NCBI GenBank assembly: GCA_036774405.1
Contig: DAIPBO010000002.1
Span: forward strand, 1-64,000
Reading direction: 5' to 3'
Length of the DNA: 64,000 nucleotides
From: JAAYDS01 sp012729155
Lineage (GTDB): Bacteria; Chloroflexota; Anaerolineae; UBA1429
The notes beneath the pieces were generated by a model. The model was not told the origin of the DNA. It worked only from the letters and a program-made list of their open reading frames with translations, and did not search any database. Position numbers and translations under genes: made by a program. This document shows, in pieces, positions 63,211-64,000 of this stretch (position 1 is the stretch's first letter; each line of letters begins with the position of its first letter).

Positions 63211-63984
63211 CTAGACGACGACGACCTCGAGGCCCTGATATCGCAACTGCGCGACAACATCCGGCTCGGCTTCGCTATCGGTGATGACCCGCTGAATGCC
63301 GGACAACGGCACGACTGGGGCGAAGGAGACTTTGCCTAGCTTGCTCGAGTCTATGATGACATTGACCTCGCGCACGGCCTGGAGGAATTGCCGCTTGAGT
63401 TCGGCCTCATCGGGGTTGGCGTCGGTGAGGCCTTCTTCGACAGTGAGGCCGCGGCCCCCAAAGAAGCCGCGCTGCAGGTTGCCCTGTCGCAGCACCCAGT
63501 CATCGTTGGAGCCAATGACCGCAGCCGCCTCGCGCCACAAGGAGCCGCCGGGCATCATCACGGCCACGCCGGGCCAGCGCAGCAGTTCTAGCGCAACGTG
63601 AAGCCCGTTGGTGACCACGGTGATATCCCGTTTTTCGTCCAAGCGGTGTGCCACATGCCATGAGGTGGTGCTGGCATCCATGACGATGGCCTCACCATCC
63701 TGAATCAGGCTGGCCGCATAGACGCCGATGCGCTCTTTGGCCGGCACACGAATGCCGCGCCGCACAGCAAAAGAATAGCGCCCGCCCTCGAGAGGTACGG
63801 GCACGGCGCCGCCGTGAGTGCGTATCAGCGCCCCTTCTTGTTCCAGGGCATCGAGATCGGCCCGCACCGTGACCGCTGACACATTGAGGGTCTCGGCCAG
63901 ATCGCCCACAGCCGCATAGCCGTTGCTGTCCAGCTCGCGCAGGATGTACTCGAATCGTTCTCTACGATACAAGCGTCTCGCCAT
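63211..63984 (-). CDS. DeoR-family transcriptional repressor
   Basis: The 257-residue protein has the N-terminal DeoR winged helix-turn-helix (RFEYILRELDSNGYAAVGDL, LNVSAVTVRADLDALEQEG, RTHGGAV) and a C-terminal DeoRC sugar-phosphate sensor (DASTTSWHVAHRL, TVVTNGLHVALELL, FFGGRGLTVEEGLTD). It is the first visible gene of the sugar operon and probably represses it until a sugar phosphate binds. The start lies only 16 bases from the window edge, so the promoter and operator are outside. Confidence 0.88.
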   Translation of the reverse strand: MARRLYRRERFEYILRELDSNGYAAVGDLAETLNVSAVTVRADLDALEQEGALIRTHGGAVPVPLEGGRYSFAVRRGIRVPAKERIGVYAASLIQDGEAIVMDASTTSWHVAHRLDEKRDITVVTNGLHVALELLRWPGVAVMMPGGSLWREAAAVIGSNDDWVLRQGNLQRGFFGGRGLTVEEGLTDANPDEAELKRQFLQAVREVNVIIDSSKLGKVSFAPVVPLSGIQRVITDSEAEPDVVAQLRYQGLEVVVV

Positions 63985-64000
63985 GATGCTTTGCGTTTAG

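Overview
The window reads as a chromosomal segment of a GC-rich, at least partly anaerobic bacterium, most likely a member of the Chloroflexota (Anaerolineae-like). The clues are Thr/Pro-rich linkers on surface proteins (kinase, lipoproteins, Ig-like protein), a GlmL/MutL-family operon with small membrane proteins, many GTG/TTG starts with ATGA-coupled genes, and a mixture of heterotrophic sugar and glycerol genes with a hydrogenase/heterodisulfide-reductase module. The taxonomic call is inference. No insertion sequence, prophage or CRISPR array was seen.

Region 1 (1-3258): the 3' part of a Ser/Thr kinase, then exonuclease VII (xseAB). Region 2 (3396-13133) is the most striking part: a co-directional cluster of a MoaD-like sulfur carrier, a tungsten-type aldehyde:ferredoxin oxidoreductase (AOR), a four-cluster ferredoxin, an HdrA-MvhD fusion, an HdrC-ferredoxin-MvhD fusion, the small and large subunits of a group 3c-like [NiFe]-hydrogenase, and a polyferredoxin. 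No HdrB is present. HdrA is split by an in-frame TGA exactly where the family has a conserved Cys, and a bacterial SECIS-like hairpin follows, so it is read here as a selenoprotein (Sec200). Together these genes suggest a flavin-based electron-bifurcating complex linking aldehyde/acid, ferredoxin and H2.

Region 3 (13205-19438): murE, a lipoprotein, alanine dehydrogenase, a sugar nucleotidyltransferase, gatA and gatC. Region 4 (19461-25741): a translationally coupled seven-gene operon built around a GlmL/MutL-like ASKHA ATPase, with a zinc-ribbon membrane protein, several small membrane proteins and a KOW-like protein; its function is unknown. Region 5 (25765-31480): a HEAT-repeat protein, mutS2, uvrC, and a small membrane/basic protein whose promoter carries three LexA-like boxes. 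Region 6 (31477-37149): an anaerobic-type glycerol-3-phosphate dehydrogenase set (GlpA-like, FAD oxidoreductase, DUF1667), glpK and a Zn-alcohol dehydrogenase.

Region 7 (37580-41064): two multispanning glycosyltransferases. Region 8 (41151-47184): tRNA-Met(CAT), ftsH, and a thioesterase/ribokinase/AcoX-like/dihydrolipoyl dehydrogenase operon. Region 9 (47201-54107): a polysaccharide deacetylase, an Ig-like membrane protein, purine nucleoside phosphorylase, a Xer-like recombinase lacking the catalytic Lys, an alpha-oxoamine synthase, a NUDIX protein and a DUF4432 epimerase-like protein. Region 10 (54216-57668): 2-oxoacid dehydrogenase E2 and fused E1; E3 (lpd) lies 8 kb away. Region 11 (57701-63984): a sugar/polyol catabolic operon with DeoR regulator, RhaI-type isomerase, class II aldolase, an oversized MDR dehydrogenase, an SrlD-like dehydrogenase and a PfkB kinase.
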